Notes under the pieces: generated by a model
What the model saw: the letters and a program-made list of their open reading frames with translations, nothing else
Told to the model about the DNA's origin: nothing
Databases searched by the model: none
Part shown: positions 17,771 to 26,690 of the stretch, piece by piece
How the letters are laid out: each line of letters begins with the position of its first letter
Numbering within the stretch: the first letter of the stretch is position 1
DNA from: an uncultured Lachnospiraceae bacterium
Lineage (GTDB): Bacteria; Bacillota; Clostridia; Lachnospirales; Lachnospiraceae
Direction: 5' to 3'
Assembly: GCA_910588215.1 (NCBI GenBank)
Contig: CAJUQJ010000017.1
Location: forward strand, 1-64,000
DNA: 64,000 bases
Translations under genes and position numbers: made by a program

Positions 17771-17831
17771 GCATCAGGTAGGAGGATCGTTTCGAGACGA
17801 TGCTTTGGAAATCGGGAGAGGATTGACGGTT

Positions 17832-19208
17832 ATGGACACATGGGATTTAGAAGGAAAGAAAGTGTTGGTAGTCGGTTCCGGTATCAGCGGGATCGGAGCT
17901 GTGAAGGCATTGGTGCATGTAGGAGCTGTACCGATCTTATACGATGCCAATGAGAATCTGCGGCAGGAGGAAGTAGAGGCAAAGCTGCTGCCGGCAATAC
18001 AGGTCAGGATTCTGATCGGTGTACTGCCGCGTGAGGTGGCCGAGACAGTGGAACTTGTGATCTTAAGTCCGGGAGTGCCGACGGATACTGAATTTGTGGA
18101 TAGTTTTCGCACCAGGGGGATCAGAATATGGGGAGAGGTCGAACTGGCGTATCGCATTGGTAAGGGCAGGGTGATCGGTATCACTGGAACCAACGGTAAG
18201 ACGACTACCACTTCCCTGGTAGGGGAGATCATGGCGGCATATTGCGAGGATGTGGATGTAGTCGGGAATATAGGTAATCCTTATACGCTGACGGCCTTAG
18301 ATGCAACGGAAGATACCGTGACGGTGGCAGAGATCAGCAGTTTCCAGTTGGAGACAGTGGAGACGTTTTGTCCGGACGTTTCCGCGATTTTAAATATTAC
18401 GCCGGATCATCTGAACAGGCATCATACGATGGAAAACTATGCGGCGGCTAAAGAGGCGATCGCAGGCGAACAGACGAAGGATCAGGTCTGCGTCTTGAAC
18501 TATGAGAACAGCTTCACGCGTTCCTTCGGGGAGCGATGCCCGGCCCGCGTTGTATGGTTTTCTTCCGGACGTAAGCTTAAGGACGGCTATTACCAGGAGG
18601 GGGAGGAGATCTATCAGGCAACGGAGGGTAAGAGCGTTCCCGTTATGAACATTCATGATATGAATCTGGTGGGCACCTGTAATGTGGAAAACGTCATGGC
18701 GGCGATCGCGGTCACACAGGCCATGGGAGTGCCGATGAAGACGATTCTGGAAGTGGTGAAACGGTTTAAGGCTGTAGAACACAGAATAGAGTTTGTAGCC
18801 ACCAGGAACGGGGTGGACTATTACAATGATTCCAAAGGGACCAATCCTGATGCCGCTATACAGGGGATCAGAGCGATGAGTAAGCCGACGGTGTTGATCG
18901 GCGGCGGCTATGACAAGCAGAGTGTATATGATGAGTGGATAGAGGCCTTTGAGGGTAAAGTAAAGTGCCTCGTACTGATTGGACAGACAAGAGAGAAGAT
19001 TGCTGCCTGTGCGAGAAGTCACGGTGTTTCCAATATTATCATGGCGGACAGTTTTGAGGAAGCTTTTGCAGTCTGTGTTCGGGAAGCGGTAAAGGGAGAT
19101 GCAGTGCTGTTGTCTCCGGCCTGTGCAAGCTGGGGTATGTTTCCTAATTATGAAGTCAGAGGAAGACTTTTTAAGGAACTTGTGAATCAATTGGAGGAAT
19201 CGAAATAA
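17832..19208 (+). CDS. murD: UDP-N-acetylmuramoylalanine--D-glutamate ligase
   Basis: MurD adds D-glutamate to UDP-MurNAc-L-Ala in cytoplasmic peptidoglycan precursor synthesis. The protein is about 458 residues with an N-terminal Rossmann domain (KKVLVVGSGISGIGAVKAL), the ATP-binding GITGTNGKTTTTSL loop, the NITPDHLNRH segment, and the C-terminal YNDSKGTNPDA and LLSPACASWGMF motifs. ATG 17832 is preferred; an in-frame TTG at 17823 sits closer to GAGAGGA. Its stop abuts the GTG start of ftsW. Confidence 0.97.
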   Translation: MDTWDLEGKKVLVVGSGISGIGAVKALVHVGAVPILYDANENLRQEEVEAKLLPAIQVRILIGVLPREVAETVELVILSPGVPTDTEFVDSFRTRGIRIWGEVELAYRIGKGRVIGITGTNGKTTTTSLVGEIMAAYCEDVDVVGNIGNPYTLTALDATEDTVTVAEISSFQLETVETFCPDVSAILNITPDHLNRHHTMENYAAAKEAIAGEQTKDQVCVLNYENSFTRSFGERCPARVVWFSSGRKLKDGYYQEGEEIYQATEGKSVPVMNIHDMNLVGTCNVENVMAAIAVTQAMGVPMKTILEVVKRFKAVEHRIEFVATRNGVDYYNDSKGTNPDAAIQGIRAMSKPTVLIGGGYDKQSVYDEWIEAFEGKVKCLVLIGQTREKIAACARSHGVSNIIMADSFEEAFAVCVREAVKGDAVLLSPACASWGMFPNYEVRGRLFKELVNQLEESK

Positions 19209-20375
19209 GTGGAGCGAAGAAATGCATCCCGCAGAGGAAGATCAAATAGTGAAAATTTCATGGATTACAGCTTGCTGTTTATTGTGCTGTTTCTATTGGC
19301 TTTTGGATTGCTGATGGTGTACTCCACCAGTTCTTATGATGCGAATCTGGACGTTGGGGACTCTGCCTATTATTTAAAGAAACAGATATTTGCCACGATA
19401 GTCGGACTGGTGGCTATGATCTTTGTAGCGAATATCCCCTATCATTTTTGGGAAAGATTTGCGGTGATCGGCTACCTGGTCTCGGTGGTTCTGATCCTTC
19501 TGATCATTCCCTTCGGACATGAAGCTAACGGCGCAAAGCGCTGGTTATACATAGGACCGATCTCGCTGCAGCCGGCGGAAGTTGCCAAATTGTGCATGAT
19601 ATTATTTCTGTCTAGTATGATCTGTACCATGGGGAAACAGATACGATACCGTAAAGGATTCTGGATGGTGATCCTGGTACCGATGCCGATCGCTCTGATG
19701 ATATGGAAGATCACGCAGAATATGAGTTCGGCGATCATTGTAGTGGGAATAGCGGTACTAATGCTGTTCGTCGCCTGTCCAGATTATAAGCGGTTTATTT
19801 TGTTGGGGCTGGCGACTGCCGCGGGTGCTGCCCTTATTGTCTTTGTCATCGTGCAGATGGGAGCGTCTCAGACGGACAGTCTGGATTTCAGAGGAGCGCG
19901 CATTCTGGCGTGGCTCGACCCGGAAGCCTATGCCAACGGTAAGGGATTTCAGACGATACAGGCGCTCTATGCCATCGGTTCGGGTGGTGTCATGGGGAAG
20001 GGACTGGGAGCCAGTATGCAGAAGCTGGGTTTTCTCCCGGAGGCGCAGAATGATATGATATTTTCCATTATCTGTGAGGAACTTGGATTGTTTGGCGGCT
20101 ATGCGGTGATGATCATGTTTATTTTGCTGATCTGGCGGTTTATGGTGATCGCCAACAATGCGCCGGATCTGTTTGGCGCACTTCTGGTAGTGGGGGTCAT
20201 GGGGCACATTGCCATCCAGGTGATCTTAAATATTGCGGTTGTGACTAACACCATTCCAAATACAGGAATTTCGCTGCCCTTTATCAGCTATGGAGGCTCG
20301 TCGGTCATGTTCCTGCTGATTGAGATCGGGCTCGTCTTAAGCGTGGCACGAGGAATACGGTTGAAGGATTTATAA
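19209..20375 (+). CDS. ftsW: SEDS peptidoglycan glycosyltransferase FtsW
   Basis: A SEDS-family polymerase of 388 residues with about ten membrane segments. It carries FGLLMVYSTSS near the start, the AKRWLYIGPISLQPAE loop, GEGLG-type AQNDMIFSIICEELG, and the C-terminal NTGISLPFISYGGSS. It polymerises septal glycan from lipid II with its class B PBP partner. The GTG start at 19209 directly follows the murD stop; GGAGG (19193-19197) is 11 bases upstream, so translation is probably coupled. The gene could be named spoVE by position, but the cluster context favours FtsW. Confidence 0.92.
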   Translation: MERRNASRRGRSNSENFMDYSLLFIVLFLLAFGLLMVYSTSSYDANLDVGDSAYYLKKQIFATIVGLVAMIFVANIPYHFWERFAVIGYLVSVVLILLIIPFGHEANGAKRWLYIGPISLQPAEVAKLCMILFLSSMICTMGKQIRYRKGFWMVILVPMPIALMIWKITQNMSSAIIVVGIAVLMLFVACPDYKRFILLGLATAAGAALIVFVIVQMGASQTDSLDFRGARILAWLDPEAYANGKGFQTIQALYAIGSGGVMGKGLGASMQKLGFLPEAQNDMIFSIICEELGLFGGYAVMIMFILLIWRFMVIANNAPDLFGALLVVGVMGHIAIQVILNIAVVTNTIPNTGISLPFISYGGSSVMFLLIEIGLVLSVARGIRLKDL

Positions 20376-20448
20376 GGACAAGATAACTTTTGCGTGGAAA
20401 ACCATATAGATAGAATAGGTCATATTTTTAGATTAGAGGTAGATGAAT

Positions 20449-21699
20449 ATGGACGCTGTTCGTATCTATGGTGGTAACTGTCTGAAAGGACAGACTACGA
20501 TACAAGGGTCAAAGAATGCGTCACTGCCGATTCTTGCGGCAACGCTGTTGATAAACGGTATCTGTGAGATTGAGAATTGTCCTGATATAGCCGATGTATA
20601 TCACATGCAGCGGTTATTGGAGAGTCTTGGGTGTAAGGTTGAAAGAGAAGGGACACTTGTGCGGATAGATACAAGATGTCTGAGGGAATGTGATATGCCG
20701 GCCGATTCCGTGGGGGTGATGCGTTCTTCTATCATGCTTCTGGGGGCGTTGCTTGCCAGGACCGGCAGAGTCAGTATGGAGTATCCGGGCGGCTGTGTGA
20801 TCGGCGCCAGGCCCATTGATCTGCATCTGCAGTCACTGCGCAGGATGGGAGTTGCGATCGAACAGCGGGAAACGGGATTTTCGGCTGAGGCGGCAAGGTT
20901 GAAAGGTGCGGTATTCAGGCTGCCTTTTGTCAGTGTAGGCGTGACCGAGAATCTGCTGCTTGCCGCGGTCCTGGCAGAAGGCACCACTGTGATCGAACCG
21001 GCGGCAAGGGAGCCGGAGATACGTGCTTTATGTGAATTTTTAAGGATGGCAGGCGCTAAGATCGAAGGAAGGGGCAGTAACTGTCTGGTGGTTCACGGTG
21101 TGGAGAGACTTTTACCTGTCAGGTATTCGGTCCCTGCGGACAGGATCGTTGCGGGTACGTACATGTGTGCCTGTATGTGTGCCGGCGGCAATGTTTTTCT
21201 GAAAGGTGCACCGGCAGAGGATATGAGGAGTGTACTGGACCAGGCCTGCAGGATGGGAGTCATGGTAGACTGTGCATCGGACGGCGTTCTGGTAACGGGC
21301 CGGGCGCGCGCAAGTGCCCCGTGTGTGTTGAGGACCGGATGTTACCCTGATTTTCCTACGGATATGCAGTCTCCCTTCATGGTGGTGATGGCAGTGTGCG
21401 GAGAAGATAGTCGAATTGAAGAGACCGTATTTGAGAATCGTTTCCGGATCGTGCCGGAGCTTAAGAAAATGGGGGCGGATATCAGCATTCTGGGCAATAC
21501 GGCCTACGTGAACGGGAGGAGGGGTCTTCATGGTGCGATCGTGCAGGCCCAGGAACTGCGGGGAGGTGCGGCGCTCGTCGTCGCGGCGCTCGCGGCACAG
21601 GGAACCAGTATCGTCACTAACCGTCATTACATTGACAGAGGATATGAAGATATTGTTTCGCATCTGCGGGAATTGGGGGCAGATATAGAACTTGCATGA
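20449..21699 (+). CDS. murA: UDP-N-acetylglucosamine 1-carboxyvinyltransferase
   Basis: MurA transfers enolpyruvate from PEP to UDP-GlcNAc, the first committed step of peptidoglycan synthesis and the fosfomycin target. The protein is about 416 residues: GSKNASLPILAATLL near the N-terminus and GGCVIGARPIDLHL, which keeps the reactive cysteine fosfomycin attacks. I chose ATG 20449 because AGAGGT (20435-20440) is eight bases upstream; ATG 20443 is too close. Clostridia often carry two murA copies, so another may exist elsewhere. Confidence 0.95.
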   Translation: MDAVRIYGGNCLKGQTTIQGSKNASLPILAATLLINGICEIENCPDIADVYHMQRLLESLGCKVEREGTLVRIDTRCLRECDMPADSVGVMRSSIMLLGALLARTGRVSMEYPGGCVIGARPIDLHLQSLRRMGVAIEQRETGFSAEAARLKGAVFRLPFVSVGVTENLLLAAVLAEGTTVIEPAAREPEIRALCEFLRMAGAKIEGRGSNCLVVHGVERLLPVRYSVPADRIVAGTYMCACMCAGGNVFLKGAPAEDMRSVLDQACRMGVMVDCASDGVLVTGRARASAPCVLRTGCYPDFPTDMQSPFMVVMAVCGEDSRIEETVFENRFRIVPELKKMGADISILGNTAYVNGRRGLHGAIVQAQELRGGAALVVAALAAQGTSIVTNRHYIDRGYEDIVSHLRELGADIELA

Positions 21700-21708
21700 G
21701 GTTTATGG

Positions 21709-22551
21709 ATGAGTAACAAGAAAGCGGTCAATAAAGTAAAAAGAAAGAATCCGAATCTGCGTCTTGTGAAAAATGACGATATGAAACCGGAGAGTAGTAA
21801 TAGCGGACGGAAAGAAAAGGTCAGGTTTGGCAAGACCAAGAGAATGATGATCCTGTCCGCTGTACTGCTTTCACTGTTGGGTTTTTTGATCGCAGCCTAT
21901 ATCTATATCATTAACAATTATACGGTTACTACAGTGCATGTGGAGGGTAACATTCATTATACAAATGAGGAGATCATGGAGATGGTGATGGGGGGAGCTT
22001 ACGGCGATAACTCTTTGCTCCTCTCTCTCAAATACAGGGATAAGGGTATAGAGAACATTCCTTTCATTGAGATGATGGATGTGACCGTTGAGGCGAGGGA
22101 TACGATCAGGATCACGGTATATGAGAAAGCGCTTGCCGGCTACGTGGCGTATCTGGGGCGGTATGTGTACTTTGATAAGGACGGTATCGTGGTAGAGACA
22201 TCAACGGAGAAGACGGAAGGAATCCCACAGGTTACCGGACTTAAATTCGACCATGTGATCTTACATGAGCGGCTGCCGGTAGAGAAACCGGAAGTGTTTG
22301 CGGAAATACTTAATATCACGCAGCAGTTGGACAAGTATTCCATGTCAGCAGACAAGATTTATTTTGACGCAAACTATCAGATCACATTGTTGTTTGGAGA
22401 AGCGAGAGTAGCGCTTGGAAATGATATATATATTGAAGAAAAGATTATGAAACTACAGTATATTCTGCCAGATCTTTTGGGAAAAAGCGGTGTGCTGGAT
22501 ATGAGGGAGTACAGTGAGGATACGAAATCTTATAGTTTTGAGCAGGACTGA
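21709..22551 (+). CDS. divIB: Cell division protein DivIB/FtsQ
   Basis: A bitopic protein of 280 residues: basic cytoplasmic tail of about 45 residues, one span (MMILSAVLLSLLGFLIAAYIYI), then an extracytoplasmic POTRA domain opening VTTVHVEGNIHYTNEEI and the FtsQ/DivIB beta domain. It forms a complex with FtsL and DivIC at the septum. It begins nine bases after murA and precedes ftsZ, the usual Gram-positive order. Confidence 0.92.
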   Translation: MSNKKAVNKVKRKNPNLRLVKNDDMKPESSNSGRKEKVRFGKTKRMMILSAVLLSLLGFLIAAYIYIINNYTVTTVHVEGNIHYTNEEIMEMVMGGAYGDNSLLLSLKYRDKGIENIPFIEMMDVTVEARDTIRITVYEKALAGYVAYLGRYVYFDKDGIVVETSTEKTEGIPQVTGLKFDHVILHERLPVEKPEVFAEILNITQQLDKYSMSADKIYFDANYQITLLFGEARVALGNDIYIEEKIMKLQYILPDLLGKSGVLDMREYSEDTKSYSFEQD

Positions 22552-22609
22552 GGAATGGCTTTATGGTTCAACAACTGAAAATTAAGACAGAGAAAAACAC
22601 AAAAATGGG

Positions 22610-22638
22610 TTGCGAATTTTGAAAAATAATTATATGAT
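22610..22638 (+). promoter_or_regulatory. Probable sigma-A promoter for ftsZ
   Basis: TTGCGA (22610-22615) and TATGAT (22633-22638) are separated by 17 bases in the AT-rich gap after divIB. This would give ftsZ its own transcript besides read-through from the cluster. Confidence 0.6.
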
Positions 22639-22682
22639 AATCTATGAGAGTTTATGCATGGATTATAGAAGGAGGAAATACC

Positions 22683-23915
22683 TTGCTTGAGATTAAGTCA
22701 AATGATGCTGATTCTGCGGCGAAGATCATCGTAGTCGGTGTTGGCGGTGCAGGAAATAATGCTGTAAATAGAATGATTGATGAAGAGATTGGCGGCGTGG
22801 AATTTATCGGGATCAATACGGATAAACAAGCGTTGCAGTTATGTAAAGCGCCTACCTTGTTACAGATAGGAGAGAAGCTTACGAAGGGACTGGGTGCCGG
22901 AGCCAAGCCGGAGATCGGGGAGAAGGCTGCAGAAGAGACATCGGACGAGGTGGCGGCAGCGCTCAAGGGTGCAGATATGGTATTCGTCACCTGCGGTATG
23001 GGTGGAGGTACCGGAACAGGGGCAGCGCCTGTAGTTGCGAAGTTAGCCAAGGACATGGGGATACTGACTGTCGGTGTTGTGACCAAGCCGTTTCGTTTTG
23101 AGGCGAAAGCACGCATGACCAATGCGCTTGCAGGCATTGAGAAGATTAAGGATAATGTCGATACGTTGATCGTAATACCGAATGATAAGTTGCTTGAGAT
23201 AGTTGACAGAAGAACGACTATGCCGGATGCCTTGAAGAAGGCGGACGAGGTATTACAGCAGGCTGTACAGGGAATCACGGATCTGATCAATGTGCCGTCC
23301 GTGATCAATCTGGACTTTGCGGATATCCAGACTGTCATGAAGGACAAGGGTATCGCGCATATTGGTATTGGCAGTGGTAAGGGAGACGATAAGGCCAGCG
23401 AAGCTGTTAAGATGGCTGTGGAGAGTCCGCTGCTTGAGACGACGATATCCGGGGCAACGCACGTGATCATCAATGTGTCCGGTGATATTTCACTGGCAGA
23501 TGCCTCCGATGCGGCTAGCTATGTACAGGAGTTGACCGGCGACGAGGTTAATATCATTTTTGGTGCAATGTACGATGCGAACATGACGGATACGTGTAAT
23601 ATCACGATCATTGCTACCGGTATTGAGGAGAAGGCGAAACAGGCAGGTGGCCTTGGTTTCAAATCCGGATACATAACCCCGACTTCTCTGCAGGGTAGAC
23701 AGCCGAGTGCGGTACCTGGAGCAGGGCTTGGCAATTTCGCGGCACCTTCAGGAATGAAGCCGGGTATCCGCCAACCGGGCAGTACGACCGGACAAGCAGG
23801 AGGAGGTTCATCCCTTAAGACCATAAGCGGCATCAATAAATCAGGTGATATCAAGAGTTCTATTGAGGAGAAATCTTTGAAGATTCCGGAATTCCTCAGC
23901 AGAAATAATAAATAA
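22683..23915 (+). CDS. ftsZ: Cell division GTPase FtsZ
   Basis: FtsZ, the tubulin homologue that forms the Z ring, of 410 residues. It has the IIVVGVGGAGNNAVNRM opening, the tubulin signature GMGGGTGTGAAP near residue 105, a variable linker of about 60 residues rich in G/S/P, and the C-terminal conserved peptide KIPEFLSRNNK that binds FtsZ partners. I chose TTG 22683: AGGAGG (22670-22675) is seven bases upstream and family members begin MLEIK. ATG 22644 would add 13 residues and has no ribosome binding site. No ftsA lies next to it. Confidence 0.97.
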   Translation: MLEIKSNDADSAAKIIVVGVGGAGNNAVNRMIDEEIGGVEFIGINTDKQALQLCKAPTLLQIGEKLTKGLGAGAKPEIGEKAAEETSDEVAAALKGADMVFVTCGMGGGTGTGAAPVVAKLAKDMGILTVGVVTKPFRFEAKARMTNALAGIEKIKDNVDTLIVIPNDKLLEIVDRRTTMPDALKKADEVLQQAVQGITDLINVPSVINLDFADIQTVMKDKGIAHIGIGSGKGDDKASEAVKMAVESPLLETTISGATHVIINVSGDISLADASDAASYVQELTGDEVNIIFGAMYDANMTDTCNITIIATGIEEKAKQAGGLGFKSGYITPTSLQGRQPSAVPGAGLGNFAAPSGMKPGIRQPGSTTGQAGGGSSLKTISGINKSGDIKSSIEEKSLKIPEFLSRNNK

Positions 23916-23931
23916 GAGACAGATCATAGAG

Positions 23932-23969
23932 AACCACAGGAGCAGATAGAGCGTATCCTGTGGTTTTTT
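23932..23969 (+). terminator. Intrinsic terminator after ftsZ
   Basis: AACCACAGGA (23932-23941) pairs perfectly with TCCTGTGGTT (23956-23965), followed by TTTT. It closes the division cluster before the sporulation genes. Confidence 0.93.
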
Positions 23970-24010
23970 GTTGTTATCTGTCTTTAAAAATATTGGAAAT
24001 GCTCCCTGGT

Positions 24011-24044
24011 TACGACAGAATATTCATGTCTCATTTTTTATAAT
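24011..24044 (+). promoter_or_regulatory. Candidate spoIIGA promoter with Spo0A-like box
   Basis: A good -10, TATAAT (24039-24044), has no -35 at 17 bases, but TACGAC lies 22 bases upstream. This matches the unusual 22-base spacing known for the Bacillus spoIIG promoter. The reverse strand of the same site reads TTCTGTCGTA, one base from the Spo0A core TGTCGAA. This is an inference from analogy. Confidence 0.4.
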
Positions 24045-24068
24045 AAAGCAGAAGTACGGAGGTGAGAT

Positions 24069-24881
24069 GTGTATTACAAATTGTATATTGACAGTGTTTT
24101 TATCCTGCAGACAGTGAGTAATCTGTATTTGCTGTCTCTGTCCGGGAGGGTTCTTGGATGTACTGCCACGCATCTGAGGATCTGGCTGGGAGCGGCAATG
24201 GGAGCAGCGATGCTCTGTGCGGCAGTCTTTGTGCCGGCAGGGCCGGTTTGGATCAGGATCTTAATAAGTGAACTACCTGTCAGTATGTGTATGCTACGTG
24301 TCGTCTATCGGATCGAACGTAGCAGAAATCTGATTCATGGAAGCCTGATCATGGCTGGCTGTGGCTTTTTTTCGGGCAGCATCATGATATGGATTCTTAA
24401 CCGCTTCAGAATGATTCTAAGTGACGGAAACAGTATGATAATGACACTTGTGTCAGGCTATTTGGCATATTGCATTATGAAGGGTGTCGTGAAAGGCTTT
24501 CAGTCCAGGAAGGAGAATTGTATACGGACTGTGTCCGTTTACATTCCGGAACTGCAGCAGAACATGCAAATACAGGCATTTCTTGATACAGGCAATCATC
24601 TGGCAGATCCTGTCAGCGGGGCGCCGGTGTGTGTGGTCAGCAGAAGGCTGGCAGCAAAGATGCAGTCTTGCTTTAGGACGGAGAAGTATCATGCTATTCC
24701 TTATAGGAGCGTCGGAAAGGAAAGCGGTATTCTGCATGCATATGAACTGCCAGAGTTGACCATAGAAGAACATGGAAGGAAGCTTAAGAAGGAACACGTT
24801 ATCCTGGCAATTTGTGATGCAGGTATTTCGGAAGAGAGTGTATGTCAGATGATACTCCACCCCCGTTTATTAGAAAACTAG
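24069..24881 (+). CDS. spoIIGA: Sigma-E processing peptidase SpoIIGA
   Basis: SpoIIGA is the mother-cell membrane aspartic protease that removes the pro-sequence of sigma-E at the sporulation septum. The protein is 270 residues: four or five N-terminal membrane segments, then a cytosolic domain with FLDTGNHLADPVSG, the DTG active-site motif, near residue 173. It starts with GTG at 24069, six bases after GGAGG. The stop overlaps the ribosome binding site of sigE, so the protease and its substrate are translationally coupled, as in other spore formers. Confidence 0.95.
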   Translation: MYYKLYIDSVFILQTVSNLYLLSLSGRVLGCTATHLRIWLGAAMGAAMLCAAVFVPAGPVWIRILISELPVSMCMLRVVYRIERSRNLIHGSLIMAGCGFFSGSIMIWILNRFRMILSDGNSMIMTLVSGYLAYCIMKGVVKGFQSRKENCIRTVSVYIPELQQNMQIQAFLDTGNHLADPVSGAPVCVVSRRLAAKMQSCFRTEKYHAIPYRSVGKESGILHAYELPELTIEEHGRKLKKEHVILAICDAGISEESVCQMILHPRLLEN

Positions 24882-24889
24882 GAGGATTG

Positions 24890-25633
24890 ATGATGGTTTT
24901 GAAAGTGGCATTTCCCGGCAAAGTACAGTTTAGGATGGTAAATAAAGATACCAGATTCCTTATGACGAAGCAGGGCGATATTCATTACATAGGAGGGACG
25001 GAGGTGCTTCCACCGCCGCTCGAAAGTGAGAAAGAGAATGAAATTATAAGCGATCTTGGGACAGAGTATGAAGACGAGGCCAAGGCGATCCTGATAGAAC
25101 ATAACTTGAGATTGGTCGTGTATATTGCTAAGAAGTTTGATAATACAGGGGTGGGAGTGGAGGATCTGATCTCCATCGGTACGATTGGATTGATCAAATC
25201 CATCAATACCTTTAATCCCGGGAAGAACATAAAGCTGGCGACCTATGCGTCGAGGTGTATTGAGAATGAGATCTTAATGTATTTGAGAAGAAACAGTAAG
25301 CATAAGATGGAAGTGTCCATCGATGAACCGCTCAATGTAGACTGGGACGGCAACGAACTTCTGCTCTCGGATATTCTGGGGACAGATGAGGATGTGATTT
25401 ATAAGGACATTGAGAATGAAGTGGAGCGCAAGCTGTTGGTAAAGGCAATATCCAAGCTCTCAGAAAGAGAACAGACTATCATAAGGCTGCGCTTTGGCTT
25501 GGGAAATGTGGACGGACAGGAACTGACACAGAAGGAGGTGGCTGAGCTTTTAGGAATTTCACAATCTTACATATCGCGTTTGGAGAAAAAGATCATGCGC
25601 AGGTTAAAGAAAGAAATGAGCAAGGAATCTTAG
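24890..25633 (+). CDS. sigE: RNA polymerase sigma-E, sporulation mother-cell factor
   Basis: The 247-residue pro-sigma-E. A hydrophobic/basic pro-sequence of about 30 residues is followed by HYIGGTEVLPPPL, the region cleaved by SpoIIGA. Region 2 has LIEHNLRLVVYIAKKFDN and IGTIGLIKSINTFNP, and region 4 has LSEREQTIIRLRFGLG and GISQSYISRLEKKIMRRLK. GGAGG (24881-24885) lies just upstream of ATG 24890. It directs the early mother-cell programme. Identification by sequence and by linkage to spoIIGA is strong. Confidence 0.96.
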   Translation: MMVLKVAFPGKVQFRMVNKDTRFLMTKQGDIHYIGGTEVLPPPLESEKENEIISDLGTEYEDEAKAILIEHNLRLVVYIAKKFDNTGVGVEDLISIGTIGLIKSINTFNPGKNIKLATYASRCIENEILMYLRRNSKHKMEVSIDEPLNVDWDGNELLLSDILGTDEDVIYKDIENEVERKLLVKAISKLSEREQTIIRLRFGLGNVDGQELTQKEVAELLGISQSYISRLEKKIMRRLKKEMSKES

Positions 25634-25645
25634 CAAAAAGAAAGG

Positions 25646-25665
25646 AGCGGGCCGCACGGCCCGCT
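25646..25665. terminator. Hairpin between convergent sigE and sigG
   Basis: AGCGGGCC (25646-25653) pairs perfectly with GGCCCGCT (25658-25665) over a four-base loop. It is GC-rich with A/T-rich flanks on both sides and probably stops transcription from both directions. Confidence 0.6.
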
Positions 25666-25703
25666 GAGCAACTTCTTTCGGCCATTCGGATTTGCCTGTA
25701 TTG

Positions 25704-26483
25704 TTATGCGGTAAGGTACATGCGCATGGTCTTTAGTGCGTTCTTTTCCAGTCTGGATACCTGGGCCTGGGATATACCGATCCTATCGGCTACTTCCATC
25801 TGTGTTTTACCTTCAAAGAAGCGCAGCGTGATGATTTCATGCTCCCGTTCACTGAGTTTCTTCATGGCTTCACTTAAAGAGATGTGCTCGACCCAGGTTT
25901 CCTCGCGGTTTTTCTTATCACTGATCTGATCCATTACGTAGAGTGTGTCACCGCCGTCGGTGTAGACCGGCTCATAAAGGCTCATAGGGCTTTGGATGGC
26001 ATCCAGTGCGTAGACGATGTCTTCCTTTGCCACGCCGATCTCGGCGGCTATCTCCGTTACGGTGGGTTCTTTGGAATTAATGCGGGTGAGATGTTCTTTG
26101 GCATAGATCGCTTTGTAGGCAGTATCTTTGAGGGAACGGGAAACGCGTATGCTGTTTGCGTCCCGCAGGTAACGTCTGATCTCGCCGACGATCATAGGAA
26201 CCGCATACGTTGAGAATTTCACGTTGAGAGTGCTGTCGAAATTATCGATGGCCTTGATCAGACCGATGCAGCCGATCTGGAACAGATCGTCCACATTTTC
26301 ATTACTGGAGTGAAAGCGCTTGATGACACTTAAGACAAGGCGCAGATTTCCATTGATATATTCTTTGCGGGCAGCTTCGTCACCGTTCCCAATTCTTTTG
26401 AACAATTCTTCTTTTTCTGCATTTTTTAAAAGCGGCAGCTTGGAAGTATTGACACCGCAGATTTCTACTTTACCCTGTACCAT
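25704..26483 (-). CDS. sigG: RNA polymerase sigma-G, sporulation forespore factor
   Basis: Sigma-G of 259 residues. The N-terminal KVEICGVNTSKLPLL is a sigma-G hallmark bound by the anti-sigma Fin/CsfB. Region 2 reads VDDLFQIGCIGLIKAIDNF, region 3 includes EIGVAKEDIVYALDAIQSP, and region 4 has LSEREHEIITLRFFEGKTQMEVA and GISQAQVSRLEK. It drives late forespore genes. In most spore formers sigG lies after sigE on the same strand; here it is inverted and converges on sigE, so it cannot be transcribed by read-through from spoIIGA-sigE. Confidence 0.96.
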   Translation of the reverse strand: MVQGKVEICGVNTSKLPLLKNAEKEELFKRIGNGDEAARKEYINGNLRLVLSVIKRFHSSNENVDDLFQIGCIGLIKAIDNFDSTLNVKFSTYAVPMIVGEIRRYLRDANSIRVSRSLKDTAYKAIYAKEHLTRINSKEPTVTEIAAEIGVAKEDIVYALDAIQSPMSLYEPVYTDGGDTLYVMDQISDKKNREETWVEHISLSEAMKKLSEREHEIITLRFFEGKTQMEVADRIGISQAQVSRLEKNALKTMRMYLTA

Positions 26484-26690
26484 AGTGATCCCCGTCCTTT
26501 CGGTGAAATATCTTTTCTTACAAGGATGTACGAATCGTCAGGAATTATTCATGAAAAAATCAGGAAAAATCTTTGTATATTATTTTACAAAATGACAATT
26601 TTTTGATACATTATTATGAGAAGTATGAAAGAATACCTTTTTTGTGAGTGTAAAGGGATCATAAGGGGAATGGGACGAGGTGAGAAAGAC

